Assembly: GCF_900113745.1 (NCBI RefSeq)
Contig: NZ_FOQL01000002.1
Coordinates: forward strand, 496,001 to 560,000
Source: Pseudomonas guineae
GTDB lineage: Bacteria; Pseudomonadota; Gammaproteobacteria; Pseudomonadales; Pseudomonadaceae
Reading direction: 5' to 3'
DNA: 64,000 nucleotides
The notes beneath the pieces were generated by a model, which saw nothing but the letters and a program-made list of their open reading frames with translations, had not been told where the DNA came from and did no database searches. Shown piece after piece: positions 56,250 to 64,000 of this stretch. Position 1 is the first letter of the stretch. The number at the start of each line of letters is the position of its first letter. A program made the translations under genes and the position numbers.

Positions 56250-56679
56250 ATACGCCCCTTATTTTCTTCACTTAAGGCCTGCCGCCCAAGACCTGCACAG
56301 CCTTGCTTAACAATGCACCTACGACGACTGCGCAGACACCTATTGGCTGCAAGCATGCCCGCCACATCAAGCAAGCGCCAGTACAGCCTTAGGACAAAAC
56401 TGTATGGTCGCGCCCGCCGGCAGGGGTTATCCATCGCCGCAACGGTTTTAATACGTGCGGCACGAATAGAGCGCTTGCCCAAAATTCGCCGTGTCAATGG
56501 AAAGACTGCATCGCCAAAACCACCAGCTGAATACCTCTGCAGCCTAAAGGCGGCTCTAAACCAGCCTGGCTTGCAGTTTCAGATGACGCAGAAAAAGCGC
56601 TTGTGCATACTTGCAGGCCTTTCTATGGCCTGCCATTGAAGGCAGGATTGCCTTTTAATACTCCTCCGAGGAATTGCAG
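56250..56679. other. 430-base gap between dehydrogenase and ppnP
   Basis: No convincing gene is present; the open frames on both strands are Arg-rich and without ribosome sites. Near the ppnP end, CCTGCC-N5-GGCAGG (56630-56647) is a small hairpin 33 bases before the start codon and may lie in the ppnP leader. The ppnP promoter should be in this gap, but I could not fix it. Confidence 0.4.
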
Positions 56680-56961
56680 ATGTTTAAGGTCAATGAGTAC
56701 TTCGATGGCACCGTTAAATCCATTGCCTTCGGCATGGCTGAAGGCCCTGCCACCATTGGCGTGATGGCTGCTGGCGAATACGAGTTCGGTACCAACCAGC
56801 TGGAAGTCATGCATGTAGTCGCCGGCGCCCTGACCGTCAAACTGCCTGACAGCGAAAGCTGGGAAACCTTCACCAGCGGTAGCCAGTTCACTGTGCCGGC
56901 TAACAGCACGTTCCAGCTCAAGGTCGTCACCGACACCGCCTACCTCTGCGAATACCGCTAA
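56680..56961 (+). CDS. ppnP: Pyrimidine/purine nucleoside phosphorylase PpnP (DUF1255)
   Basis: The ATG at 56680 ([17 protein letters not shown]) follows GAGGAA and gives 93 residues, the normal size. It is a single cupin domain with the PpnP pattern [28 protein letters not shown] and [20 protein letters not shown]. The E. coli homologue phosphorolyses several nucleosides to free bases and ribose-1-phosphate in the cytoplasm. It stands alone; nucleobase salvage would link loosely to purine breakdown via allE. Confidence 0.94.
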   Translation: MFKVNEYFDGTVKSIAFGMAEGPATIGVMAAGEYEFGTNQLEVMHVVAGALTVKLPDSESWETFTSGSQFTVPANSTFQLKVVTDTAYLCEYR

Positions 56962-57034
56962 ACCACCGGCCATCAAAAGCCCAGTGCTATAAGCACTTAG
57001 CCGACGAATAAGCGTTACTACGTGAGTTTGGATC

Positions 57035-57076
57035 ACAAAAAATCAACCCCGGCGCCGATACAGTTATCGGGGTTGA
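57035..57076 (-). terminator. Terminator of the binding-protein pseudogene
   Basis: TCAACCCCG (57043-57051) pairs with CGGGGTTGA (57068-57076) around a 16-base loop. Leftward it is followed by TTTTTTG. It lies about 70 bases past the pseudogene's stop codon. Confidence 0.75.
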
Positions 57077-57144
57077 CTCACCAGGCCTATCCCTAGATCC
57101 GAATCATACGAAACCATCTTTATTACCCCCAACGCATTAACGCA

Positions 57145-57966
57145 TTAACGCGTTTGAGCCTCCTTGAGCTTCTTACGCTCGAGGAAGTCGAGCTTCCACT
57201 GTTCCACGCCGACACGCTCAGCATCGAGATTGGCTTCGACTTTATACTGACTTTTGAGCGCCGCAATTTCGCCTTGATAATCGATCAAAAAACGATCAAA
57301 ACGCTTGATAACGTCAGCATGCTTGATGCTCGACAGTTTAAAAGTGCCGCGGTTATACGGCAGTTTGGGGTCGAATATCAGCGCTCCGGGACGCGCGCGA
57401 ATGTTATCCAGGTAATGAGTGGCGACCGCCACGTTGAAGTACGCGCCATCGGTGTCCCTCTTCATAGCCTGGCGGATCATCTGGCGCAAATCATCGCTGT
57501 AGGTCAGCTCAATCAGCCCGGCATCGATGCGCTGCTGATAGCCCCACGGCGTCCAGCCATTGACCATGGCTAGGCGTTTAAGCTGTTCGAGAGGTCGTCC
57601 AAGGCGCTGCGGCGCCACAAGCACGCCGTCCACATACTCAACCACGCCCTGACTGTAGGTAAGTGTATGGCCGGCCTTTTGCACCTGCGCCCAGGTCTCG
57701 CTGTCGGGGTACTTGAAATCCACTTGAGCGCTAAGCAGTGCTGGCAGTAGCTGCTCAACAGGTAATACCTTGTAGCTCAATTCGACACCGCTCTTTTCCC
57801 CAAACAGGTCAAACAGGTCACGGGCAAAGCCCTGATACTGGCCTTATGCATCGATGCTGTAGTGCGGCGCAAAGGCCAATTTCTCGACACCGATCACATA
57901 ACGCTCAGCACTGGCCGCGCTGGAACAGACAACGACGAACAAACTGCAGACGTGCGAGGGTTTCAC
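57145..57966 (-). pseudogene. Periplasmic amino-acid-type binding protein, interrupted by an in-frame stop
   Basis: A GTG at 57966 lies five bases after a perfect AGGAGGT and opens a signal peptide (MKPSHVCSLFVVVCSSAASA, then ERYVIGVEKL). Codon 41 (57846-57844) is TAA. Immediately after it the same frame continues without error for 232 codons as a family 3 binding protein: GQYQGFARDLFDLFGEKSGVELSYKVLPVEQLLPAL to the terminal KLKEAQTR. One base change (for example GAA to TAA) would explain it. It reads as a recently inactivated gene, or a sequencing error, or a recoded stop. No transporter partners are adjacent. Confidence 0.8.
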
Positions 57967-58038
57967 AGCAGACCTCCTGTTGAATCGTGATATGGGAATC
58001 AATAAAGCCGCGCAAAGCCCAGCAAAGGCAGCGCGATG

Positions 58039-59031
58039 CTAGCCGCCCGTCATGCTCATAAAACGCACCACCTGCACCTGAGCATCAGTCTCGAAGTGAT
58101 GGCGTTCGGGTTTAAGCTGTAAGGCCTGCTGCAAGGCATCGCGCAGTCGTTCGCTGTCACCAGGGTGAGCGCGCATCAGACTTTTAAGATCCAGGGCATT
58201 TTCATGACCCAGGCAAAGCACTAACTTGCCTTCAGCGGTCACGCGTACGCGATTGCAGTCACCGCAAAAGTTGTGGCTATGGGGGGAAATAAAACCTATT
58301 TGGCTGTCGCTGCCTACCACCTGCCAATAACGCGACGGGCCGCCAGTCAGCTTGCTGCTACGCACCAAGGCGTGGCGTTGTTCGATACGTTCGCGCACCT
58401 CATCACTGGAACAAAACGTCTGCTCGCGCTGGTGGCTGGTAATACTGCCTAGGGGCATTTCCTCGATAAAGCTGATGTCCAAACCACGGGCCATGGCGAA
58501 CTCGACAAGATCGAGCACTTCATCGTCGTTACGGCCTTTCTGCACCACGGTGTTGAGTTTTATTCTGCTAAAGCCAGCAGCCCGCGCTGTATCGATGCCC
58601 GCTAATACTTGTTCGAGTTTGTCGCGGCGGGTAAAGGCAGCAAACCGTTCGCGCTGGAGTGAGTCCAGGCTGACATTCAGACGTTTGACCCCAGCGGCCT
58701 GCAACTGCGGCGCCAATTCGGTCAGTTGTGAGCCGTTGGTGGTGATGGCCAAGTCCTCCAGCTCAGGGCGCTGGCCTAGGCGGGTCAGCAGGCTCAACAC
58801 ATTCTTGCGCACCAGTGGCTCACCTCCGGTGATGCGGATGCGTTTTACCCCAAGCCCGATAAACGCGTCCGCCACGTTATACAGTTCTTCAAGGCTGAGA
58901 ATCTGCTCGCGCGCAGCGAAGACCATGTCCTCGCTCATGCAGTAGGTGCAACGGAAGTCGCATCGATCGGTAACCGACAAACGCAAGTAGGTGATGCGTC
59001 GACCGAAGGGGTCAACCAGTTGATTGTTCAC
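58039..59031 (-). CDS. moaA: GTP 3',8-cyclase (molybdenum cofactor biosynthesis protein A)
   Basis: A GTG at 59031 follows AGGAGA by seven bases and gives 330 residues (MNNQLVDPFGRRITYLRLS). The radical-SAM cluster CDFRCTYC puts Cys at 24, 28 and 31, exactly as in E. coli MoaA. The second 4Fe-4S site is in FCGDCNRVRV plus a later Cys in LVLCLGH, and the catalytic C-terminal Gly-Gly is present (MTGG). It makes the first Moco intermediate from GTP. No other moa genes are adjacent; P. aeruginosa has a similar lone moaA copy beside its gcl region. Confidence 0.97.
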   Translation of the reverse strand: MNNQLVDPFGRRITYLRLSVTDRCDFRCTYCMSEDMVFAAREQILSLEELYNVADAFIGLGVKRIRITGGEPLVRKNVLSLLTRLGQRPELEDLAITTNGSQLTELAPQLQAAGVKRLNVSLDSLQRERFAAFTRRDKLEQVLAGIDTARAAGFSRIKLNTVVQKGRNDDEVLDLVEFAMARGLDISFIEEMPLGSITSHQREQTFCSSDEVRERIEQRHALVRSSKLTGGPSRYWQVVGSDSQIGFISPHSHNFCGDCNRVRVTAEGKLVLCLGHENALDLKSLMRAHPGDSERLRDALQQALQLKPERHHFETDAQVQVVRFMSMTGG

Positions 59032-59245
59032 TGCAGGTCTCCTAGAGCTCAACGAGCCGAGACTTTTGTTAAGAATGCATTTAACCCGATCAAAACAGAT
59101 AAGTTGAATTCTGTATACAACGACCTGACCAGAAAGTCAGAAAGCCCGATCGAGCCCCGCCACTCGCCTTGAGCGCCGCGCAAAGCCGGTGCTACCATGC
59201 CCGCCGCTGCCCAGCGCCGGGCGATCGAAAGAAGCAACGAGGCCT

Positions 59246-59890
59246 ATGACCAGTATTCGCGAACGTAACACCGCGCTGATTTTACGCGCAGCCAGTGAGG
59301 AGTTCGCCGACAAAGGCTTTGCCGCCAGTAAAACCAGCGATATCGCTGCCAAGGCCGGGGTGCCCAAGCCCAACGTCTATTACTATTTCAAGTCAAAAGA
59401 AAATCTCTACCGCGAAGTACTGGAAAGTATTATCGAACCGCTATTGGAGGCATCTGCCCCCTTCAATCAGCCGGGCCAACCGGCTGACGTGCTGCGCGCC
59501 TACATCCGCTCGAAGATCCGTATCTCCCGCGAACTGCCATCGGCCTCCAAGGTGTTCGCCAGCGAAATCATGCACGGTGCGCCGCACCTGTCCGCCGATC
59601 AAACCGCGCAACTGAATACTCAAGCCAAACACAATATTGCGTGCATCCAAGGCTGGGTCGACCAGGGCCTGATGGCCAAGGTTGACCCGCATCACTTGAT
59701 GTTCAGCATCTGGGCCGCGACCCAGACCTACGCCGACTTCGACTGGCAGATCGCCACCGTCACCGGCAAAGCCAATCTGGACGACGCCGACTACGAAGCC
59801 GCCGCGCAGACCATCATCCGCCTGGTGATAAAGGGCTGTGAGATCGACGAAAACCAACCCAGTGCCTCCGAGCAAGTCACCCGCGCCTGA
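59246..59890 (+). CDS. TetR family regulator (RutR-like)
   Basis: The ATG at 59246, with GAGG upstream, gives 214 residues. The TetR HTH is residues 10-56 (ILRAASEEFADKGFAASKTSDIAAKAGVPKPNVYYYF). The C-terminal domain (LREVLESIIEPLLE-like segment, FASEIMHGAPHLS) resembles the RutR/YcdC branch, which senses pyrimidines and controls nitrogen and nucleobase genes. It is divergent from moaA and lies in the gcl region, so control of purine or glyoxylate catabolism is plausible but not shown. Confidence 0.9.
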   Translation: MTSIRERNTALILRAASEEFADKGFAASKTSDIAAKAGVPKPNVYYYFKSKENLYREVLESIIEPLLEASAPFNQPGQPADVLRAYIRSKIRISRELPSASKVFASEIMHGAPHLSADQTAQLNTQAKHNIACIQGWVDQGLMAKVDPHHLMFSIWAATQTYADFDWQIATVTGKANLDDADYEAAAQTIIRLVIKGCEIDENQPSASEQVTRA

Positions 59891-59938
59891 GCCTGGTTAT
59901 GCGCCCTACCCTTGGCTTAGGTCACTGCCCGTGGGCTC

Positions 59939-60000
59939 AGTGGGAGGGGCTTTAGCGGCGAACTGTTAGAACTCTCGTCGTGGCTAAAGCCCCTCCCACT
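59939..60000. repeat. 18-bp perfect inverted repeat between convergent genes
   Basis: AGTGGGAGGGGCTTTAGC (59939-59956) is repeated in inverse orientation at 59983-60000 with a 26-base spacer. The sequence resembles the GTGGGAG-GGCTTTAGC dispersed repeats common between Pseudomonas genes. It sits between the ends of the TetR and GlcG-like genes, where it could also stop converging transcription. Confidence 0.75.
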
Positions 60001-60003
60001 GGA

Positions 60004-60444
60004 TCAGGCCGCGCCCCCGGCATCGGCGGTCAGCCCCACCGACTCCACCGCGCCAATCGCACACTGCTCGTCGATGTCCGAGGTATCGCCGGTGATACCG
60101 ATGGCGCCGATCACTTCGCCCTGCTCGTCACGGATCAATACACCACCCGCCGCCGGCACCAGCTTGCCGTCGACCAGGTTATTCAGCGCACCGATAAAGG
60201 CCGGCCGCTGCAGCGCGTCTGCCGCGATGGCACGCGAGCCCTTGCCCAGCGCCACCGCGCCCCAAGCCTTGCCGATGGCTATCTGCGGGCGTAGCAGGCT
60301 CGCGCCGTCCTCACGCTGCAGGCTGATCAGGTGGCCGCCGGCATCCAGCACGGCAACAGTCAACGGTGCCGCGGACAGCTCCCGGCCAAGCGCCAGGGCT
60401 TGGTTGCTGATGGTGGTCGCGGTGTGCAGGTTCATAGCGCTCAT
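60004..60444 (-). CDS. GlcG/HbpS family protein
   Basis: The ATG at 60444, about nine bases after AGGAGGG, gives 146 residues. The GlcG/HbpS fold is recognised from AVLDAGGHLISLQREDGASLLRPQIAIGKAWGA, split here for length, and AAGGVLIRDEQGEVIGAIGITGDTSDIDEQCA. GlcG is encoded in glycolate operons and HbpS binds heme and iron; the catalytic role is not settled. Its place in a glyoxylate locus fits the glc association. The LysR gene is upstream on the same strand, with a palindromic control region between them. Confidence 0.88.
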   Translation of the reverse strand: MSAMNLHTATTISNQALALGRELSAAPLTVAVLDAGGHLISLQREDGASLLRPQIAIGKAWGAVALGKGSRAIAADALQRPAFIGALNNLVDGKLVPAAGGVLIRDEQGEVIGAIGITGDTSDIDEQCAIGAVESVGLTADAGGAA

Positions 60445-60536
60445 ATCTAGAGCCCTCCTCGGAGAATGGATGGGAACAGGGCCTGCACGCACGACGTCAT
60501 CGTCCGGAGCGAACAGGCGGGACAAGCCCAACGCAC

Positions 60537-60593
60537 GGATCGTACACAATCAATAATATTTTTAGTACATATAAAAATATTATTTGTATACAA
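60537..60593. promoter_or_regulatory. AT-rich palindrome and repeated GTAYACAA-type sites before the GlcG-like gene
   Basis: AATAATATTTTTA (60552-60564) and TAAAAATATTATT (60572-60584) form a perfect 13-bp inverted repeat with a seven-base spacer. It overlaps the palindrome TTGTATACAA (60584-60593) and is followed by the related GTACACAAT (near 60542-60550) and GTACATAT (60565-60572). The spacing suggests an operator array and promoter for the leftward GlcG-like gene, or a terminator for LysR. A similar TGTATACAA lies upstream of moaA at 59112-59120. Confidence 0.5.
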
Positions 60594-60605
60594 TTTAGCC
60601 TTCGT

Positions 60606-61511
60606 TCATCCTTCCCAATACCCCGGGCTGCTGTAGATCGTTTTCAGGTAGTCGATGAAAAAACGCACCTTGGCGGGCAAATAACGCTGCTGCGGATAGA
60701 CCGCCTGAATGTCGTAAGCCGGCACGGCGAACTCGTCGAGCACCGTAACCAACTGCCCGCGCTTGAGTTCAGCCTGAATCTCCCAGGTCGAGCGCCAGCC
60801 GATGCCCAGGCCCTGTTTGACCCAGTTGTAGAGGAGCTCGCCGTCATTGCAATCGAGATTGCCGGAAACCTTGACCACCACCTGTTTTCCATCGCGCAGG
60901 AAGGTCCAGCCGCGCTGCTGGCCACCCTGCAGGTTGAACGCCAGGCAGTTGTGTTCGGCCAGATCCTCGAGGGCCTTGGGGGCGGGATGGCGCTCAAAAT
61001 AGTCCGGCGAACCGCAGACCACCCGACGATTGGGGAACAGCTTGACAGCCACGTAGTTGGGATCTGTCACCTCGCCGATGCGGATGCCCATGTCGTAGCC
61101 CTGACGAACCAGATCAACCACGCTATCGGTCAGGTTGAACGACAGGTTCAGCTCCGGATAACGCGCCTGGAACGCCGGCGCATGTGGCGCGATATGCCGA
61201 CGGCCGAACGCTGCAGGTGCCGACACCACCAGGTGCCCGCTCACCGAATGGCTGCCGTGGGTGATGCTGGCATCGGCCTCGGCGAAATCGCGCAGCAAAC
61301 CGCGGGCCCGCTCCAGGTATTGCTCGCCCAGATCGGTCAGCGACAGGCCACGGGTCGAGCGATGCATCAACTTGACCCCCAGGTGCCGTTCGAGCATGTC
61401 GAGTCGCCGGCCCATCACCACCGGGGTCACTCCTTCAACCAAGGAGGCAGCGGCGAAGCTGCCCTGATCGGCCACCAGAACAAAACTGTGCAAAGCCGTG
61501 TAACGATCCAT
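60606..61511 (-). CDS. LysR family regulator, divergent from gcl
   Basis: The ATG at 61511 follows GGAG and gives 301 residues. The LysR HTH spans residues 5-40 (FVLVADQGSFAAASLVEGVTPVVMGRRLDML); the HTH is of the common CrgA/DmlR subgroup, and a substrate-binding domain follows (SGHLVVSAPAAFGRRHIAPH, LSFNLTDSVVDLVRQGYDMGIRIG). It is divergent from gcl with 115 bases between starts, so it probably regulates gcl-hyi and perhaps the GlcG-like gene behind it. Confidence 0.93.
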   Translation of the reverse strand: MDRYTALHSFVLVADQGSFAAASLVEGVTPVVMGRRLDMLERHLGVKLMHRSTRGLSLTDLGEQYLERARGLLRDFAEADASITHGSHSVSGHLVVSAPAAFGRRHIAPHAPAFQARYPELNLSFNLTDSVVDLVRQGYDMGIRIGEVTDPNYVAVKLFPNRRVVCGSPDYFERHPAPKALEDLAEHNCLAFNLQGGQQRGWTFLRDGKQVVVKVSGNLDCNDGELLYNWVKQGLGIGWRSTWEIQAELKRGQLVTVLDEFAVPAYDIQAVYPQQRYLPAKVRFFIDYLKTIYSSPGYWEG

Positions 61512-61626
61512 TCGATACTCCTGATACCGACAGAAATGCAAATTCCTGCAATTTACTCCATTACACCCTACCTCCATGCTCTAGGCATGTAGAAATAATA
61601 TCGACTAAATCCTGGAGGAGTTTTTC

Positions 61627-63402
61627 ATGGCGCGTATGAGAGCAATCGAAGCTGCAGTACTGGTGATGCGCCGCGAGGGCGTTGACACGGCGTTCGGGAT
61701 TCCCGGCGCGGCGATCAATCCGCTGTACGCGGCCCTGCAAAAAATCGGCGGCATCGACCACGTCCTGGCGCGCCACGTCGAAGGCGCCTCGCACATGGCC
61801 GAGGGTTACACCCGCACCAATGCAGGTAACATCGGCGTGTGCATCGGCACCTCGGGTCCGGCCGGCACCGACATGGTCACCGGCCTGTACTCGGCTTCCG
61901 CCGACTCCATCCCGATTCTGTGCATCACCGGCCAAGCGCCGCGTGCACGCATGCACAAGGAAGACTTCCAGGCGGTCGACATCACCAGCATCGTCAAGCC
62001 GGTGACCAAGTGGGCGACCACCGTAATGGAGCCGGGTCAGGTGCCGCGCGCCTTCCAGAAAGCCTTCTTCGAAATGCGCAGCGGCCGTCCAGGCCCCGTG
62101 CTGATCGACCTGCCGTTCGACGTGCAGATGGCTGAAATCGAATTCGACATCGACGCCTACCAACCACTGCCACTGGCCAAGCCAGCGGCCAACCGGGTGC
62201 AGGCCGAGAAAGCCCTGGCCATGCTGAATGACTCCGAGCGTCCATTGCTGGTCGCCGGTGGCGGTATCTTCAACGCCGACGCGGCCGACAAGCTGGTCGA
62301 GTTCGCCGAACTGACCGGCGTACCGGTCATCCCAACCCTGATGGGCTGGGGCGCAATTCCGGACGACCACAAGTTGATGGTCGGCATGGTGGGCCTGCAG
62401 ACGTCGCACCGTTACGGCAACGCCACCCTGCTGGCCTCCGACTTGGTGTTCGGCATCGGCAACCGCTGGGCCAACCGCCACACCGGCAGCATCGAGGTCT
62501 ACACCGAAGGCCGCAAGTTCATCCATGTCGACATCGAGCCGACCCAGATCGGCCGTGTATTCAACCCGGACCTGGGCATCGTTTCCGACGCAGGCGCCGC
62601 ACTGGATGCCTTTATCGCCGTGGCCAAGGAATGGAAAGCCGCTGGCAAGCTGAAAAACCGCAGCGCCTGGCTGGAATCCTGTCAGGAGCGCAAGCGCACC
62701 CTGCAGCGCAAGACTCACTTCGACAACGTGCCGGTTAAGCCGCAGCGCGTGTACGAAGAGATGAACGAGTTCTTCGGTAAAGACACCTGCTACGTCAGCA
62801 CCATCGGTCTGTCGCAGATCGCCGGCGCGCAGTTCCTCCACGTCTACAAGCCGCGCCACTGGATCAACTGTGGTCAGGCCGGTCCGCTCGGCTGGACCAT
62901 TCCAGCGGCACTGGGTGTGGTCAAGGCTGATCCGACTCGCAACGTAGTGGCGCTGTCCGGCGACTATGACTTCCAGTTCATGATCGAAGAACTGGCAGTC
63001 GGCGCGCAGTTCAACCTGCCGTATATCCACGTCGTGGTGAACAACTCCTACCTAGGCCTGATCCGTCAGTCGCAGCGCGGTTTTGAGATGGACTACTGCG
63101 TGCAGTTGGCCTTCGAGAACATCAACGCGCCGGAGATCAACGGTTACGGTGTCGACCACGTAGCCGTGGTTGAAGGTCTGGGTTGCAAAGCCGTCCGTGT
63201 GTTCGAGCCGAACGACATCCAGGCTGCACTGGCCAAGGCCAAAGCGCTGATGGAAGAGTTCCGTGTACCGGTAATGGTGGAAATCATCCTGGAGCGCGTT
63301 ACCAACATCTCCATGGGTGTGGAAATCAACGCTATCAACGAGTTCGAAGAACTCGCCGAGCGCGGTGCCGACGCACCAAGCGCGATTTTATTGTTGGATT
63401 GA
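61627..63402 (+). CDS. gcl: Glyoxylate carboligase (tartronate-semialdehyde synthase)
   Basis: The 591-residue ThDP enzyme starts after GGAGGAG. In the usual catalytic motif RHEQGA this protein has RHVEGASHM, so Val51 replaces the Glu found in almost all ThDP enzymes; this is the hallmark of Gcl. The ThDP-binding [31 protein letters not shown] region near residues 440-470 (split here for length) is intact. It joins two glyoxylates into tartronate semialdehyde with loss of CO2, feeding allantoin- or glycolate-derived carbon into central metabolism. hyi follows after a repeat-containing spacer. Confidence 0.98.
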   Translation: MARMRAIEAAVLVMRREGVDTAFGIPGAAINPLYAALQKIGGIDHVLARHVEGASHMAEGYTRTNAGNIGVCIGTSGPAGTDMVTGLYSASADSIPILCITGQAPRARMHKEDFQAVDITSIVKPVTKWATTVMEPGQVPRAFQKAFFEMRSGRPGPVLIDLPFDVQMAEIEFDIDAYQPLPLAKPAANRVQAEKALAMLNDSERPLLVAGGGIFNADAADKLVEFAELTGVPVIPTLMGWGAIPDDHKLMVGMVGLQTSHRYGNATLLASDLVFGIGNRWANRHTGSIEVYTEGRKFIHVDIEPTQIGRVFNPDLGIVSDAGAALDAFIAVAKEWKAAGKLKNRSAWLESCQERKRTLQRKTHFDNVPVKPQRVYEEMNEFFGKDTCYVSTIGLSQIAGAQFLHVYKPRHWINCGQAGPLGWTIPAALGVVKADPTRNVVALSGDYDFQFMIEELAVGAQFNLPYIHVVVNNSYLGLIRQSQRGFEMDYCVQLAFENINAPEINGYGVDHVAVVEGLGCKAVRVFEPNDIQAALAKAKALMEEFRVPVMVEIILERVTNISMGVEINAINEFEELAERGADAPSAILLLD

Positions 63403-63412
63403 TGCAATCGTA

Positions 63413-63489
63413 CGGTGGATGTGACGAAGCACATCCACCGTTTCAAGATGGAAAACGCTATGCGTTTTCCACGGGGTGGCCATCCACCC
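63413..63489. repeat. Triple-hairpin repeat element between gcl and hyi
   Basis: Three hairpins lie in a row: CGGTGGATGTG/CACATCCACCG (63413-63440), GGAAAACGC/GCGTTTTCC (63450-63470) and GGGTGG/CCACCC (63474-63489). The GGTGGATG and CATCCACC words are typical of dispersed intergenic repeats in Pseudomonas. In the operon they could protect or attenuate the transcript between gcl and hyi. Confidence 0.7.
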
Positions 63490-63514
63490 TACGCACCGAA
63501 TAAAGGAGCCTACC

Positions 63515-64000
63515 ATGCCCCGTTTTGCCGCTAATCTGTCCATGCTGTTCACTGAAGTGGACTTTCTAGAGCGTTTTGACGCCGCCGCTGCCGCTGGCTT
63601 CAGCGGTGTCGAATACCTGTTCCCCTACGATTTCCCAGCCGAGGTGATCAAGGCTCGTCTTGAGACCAACCAGCTTGAGCAGGTGTTGTTCAACCTGCCA
63701 GCCGGCGATTGGGCCAAGGGCGAGCGCGGTATCGCCTGCCACCCTGATCGCGTCGAGGAGTTCCGTGCCGGCGTCGACCAGGCTATCGCCTACGCCAAGG
63801 TGCTGGGCAATACACAGATCAACTGCCTGGCCGGTATCCGTCCGCAAGGCTACGACTGCGCAACGATTGAGCAGACCTTCGTTGATAACCTCACGTTTGC
63901 CGCCGAGAAGCTGCAAGCCGCCGGGATCAAGCTGGTTATAGAGATGATCAACACCCGCGACATCCCAGGCTTCTACCTGAACACTACCGTGCAGGCCCTG
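63515..64000 (+). CDS. hyi: Hydroxypyruvate isomerase, 3' end outside the window
   Basis: The ATG at 63515 follows AAAGGAG, and 162 codons are present before the edge, out of about 260 expected. MPRFAANLSMLFTEVDFLERFDAAAAAGFSGVEYLFPYDF, split across the first 40 residues, is the Hyi N terminus. VIEMINTRDIPGF near residue 145 carries the metal-binding Glu of this xylose-isomerase-like TIM barrel. It interconverts hydroxypyruvate and tartronate semialdehyde and works with Gcl. In PAO1 the next gene would be glxR, a tartronate semialdehyde reductase. Confidence 0.94.
   Translation, partial: MPRFAANLSMLFTEVDFLERFDAAAAAGFSGVEYLFPYDFPAEVIKARLETNQLEQVLFNLPAGDWAKGERGIACHPDRVEEFRAGVDQAIAYAKVLGNTQINCLAGIRPQGYDCATIEQTFVDNLTFAAEKLQAAGIKLVIEMINTRDIPGFYLNTTVQAL

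Noticed and set aside
55947..56639. A 230-codon rightward frame across the dehydrogenase gene start and the gap before ppnP
   Set aside because: It overlaps the well-supported dehydrogenase gene, is Arg/Pro-rich and has no motif.
61561..63030. A 489-codon open frame antisense to gcl
   Set aside because: The gcl frame has all family motifs and a strong ribosome site; the antisense frame is a by-product of G/C-ending codons and is His/Gln/Val-rich without any domain.

Overview
The window looks like a stretch of chromosome from a Pseudomonas species of moderate GC (my impression is high fifties percent, not counted). The case rests on gene content and gene order. Several blocks match arrangements I remember from P. 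aeruginosa: M18 aminopeptidase / GntR regulator / ABC importer, then prc / EAL-GGDEF protein / FKBP isomerase / rdgC; htpG / BraB carrier / sucDC-lpd-sucBA / sdhBADC / gltA; and moaA / TetR regulator / gcl / hyi. No insertion sequence, prophage, CRISPR array or rRNA was seen.

Layout. 0-6.5 kb: SprT, a hemolysin-III membrane protein, and a leftward fatty acyl-CoA cassette (racemase/CoA-transferase family, acyl-CoA ligase, acyl-CoA dehydrogenase) divergent from an AraC-type regulator. 6.5-7.3 kb: an AT-rich patch with broken small frames. 7.3-12.7 kb: alpha/beta hydrolase, SOUL protein, MFS exporter, a probable small RNA, phosphopantetheinyl transferase, M18 aminopeptidase. 12.7-18.9 kb: GntR/UTRA regulator divergent from an ABC importer operon that also encodes a cytoplasmic alkaline-phosphatase-superfamily enzyme and a HAD phosphatase, probably for uptake and cleavage of an organophosphorus compound. 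18.9-20.8 kb: LysR regulator and (S)-ureidoglycine aminohydrolase. 20.9-24.3 kb: ahpF, ahpC and a quinone oxidoreductase.

24.4-33.5 kb: Prc protease, an EAL-CBS-GGDEF protein, a small HTH/unknown/Sel1 operon, a periplasmic binding protein, a DUF1232 protein, an FKBP lipoprotein, tRNA-Asp and tRNA-Val, and rdgC. 33.5-41.5 kb: a guanidine-II riboswitch in front of sugE, htpG with a heat-shock promoter, hotdog thioesterases, a small lipoprotein, MAPEG and DUF599 membrane proteins, and the BraB carrier. 41.7-54.8 kb: the TCA-cycle block sucABlpdCD and sdhCDAB, divergent from gltA. Together these carry acetyl-CoA entry (citrate synthase) and the 2-oxoglutarate to fumarate steps. 54.9-64 kb: YkgJ-type protein, a beta-hydroxyacid dehydrogenase, ppnP, a binding-protein pseudogene, moaA, and a glyoxylate-assimilation locus (regulators, GlcG/HbpS-like protein, gcl, hyi). 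The hyi gene runs off the right edge.

Most of the window is conserved core genome. The most interesting non-coding observations are a cluster of DnaA boxes around a consensus IHF site at 30.87-31.07 kb, a stand-alone leftward sRNA candidate at 10.36-10.50 kb, the riboswitch at 33.54 kb, matching GntR operators at 13.42 and 13.69 kb, and an AT-rich palindrome with repeated GTAYACAA-type sites at 60.55 kb. All functional claims come from reading the sequence and remembered family knowledge; no searches were run.
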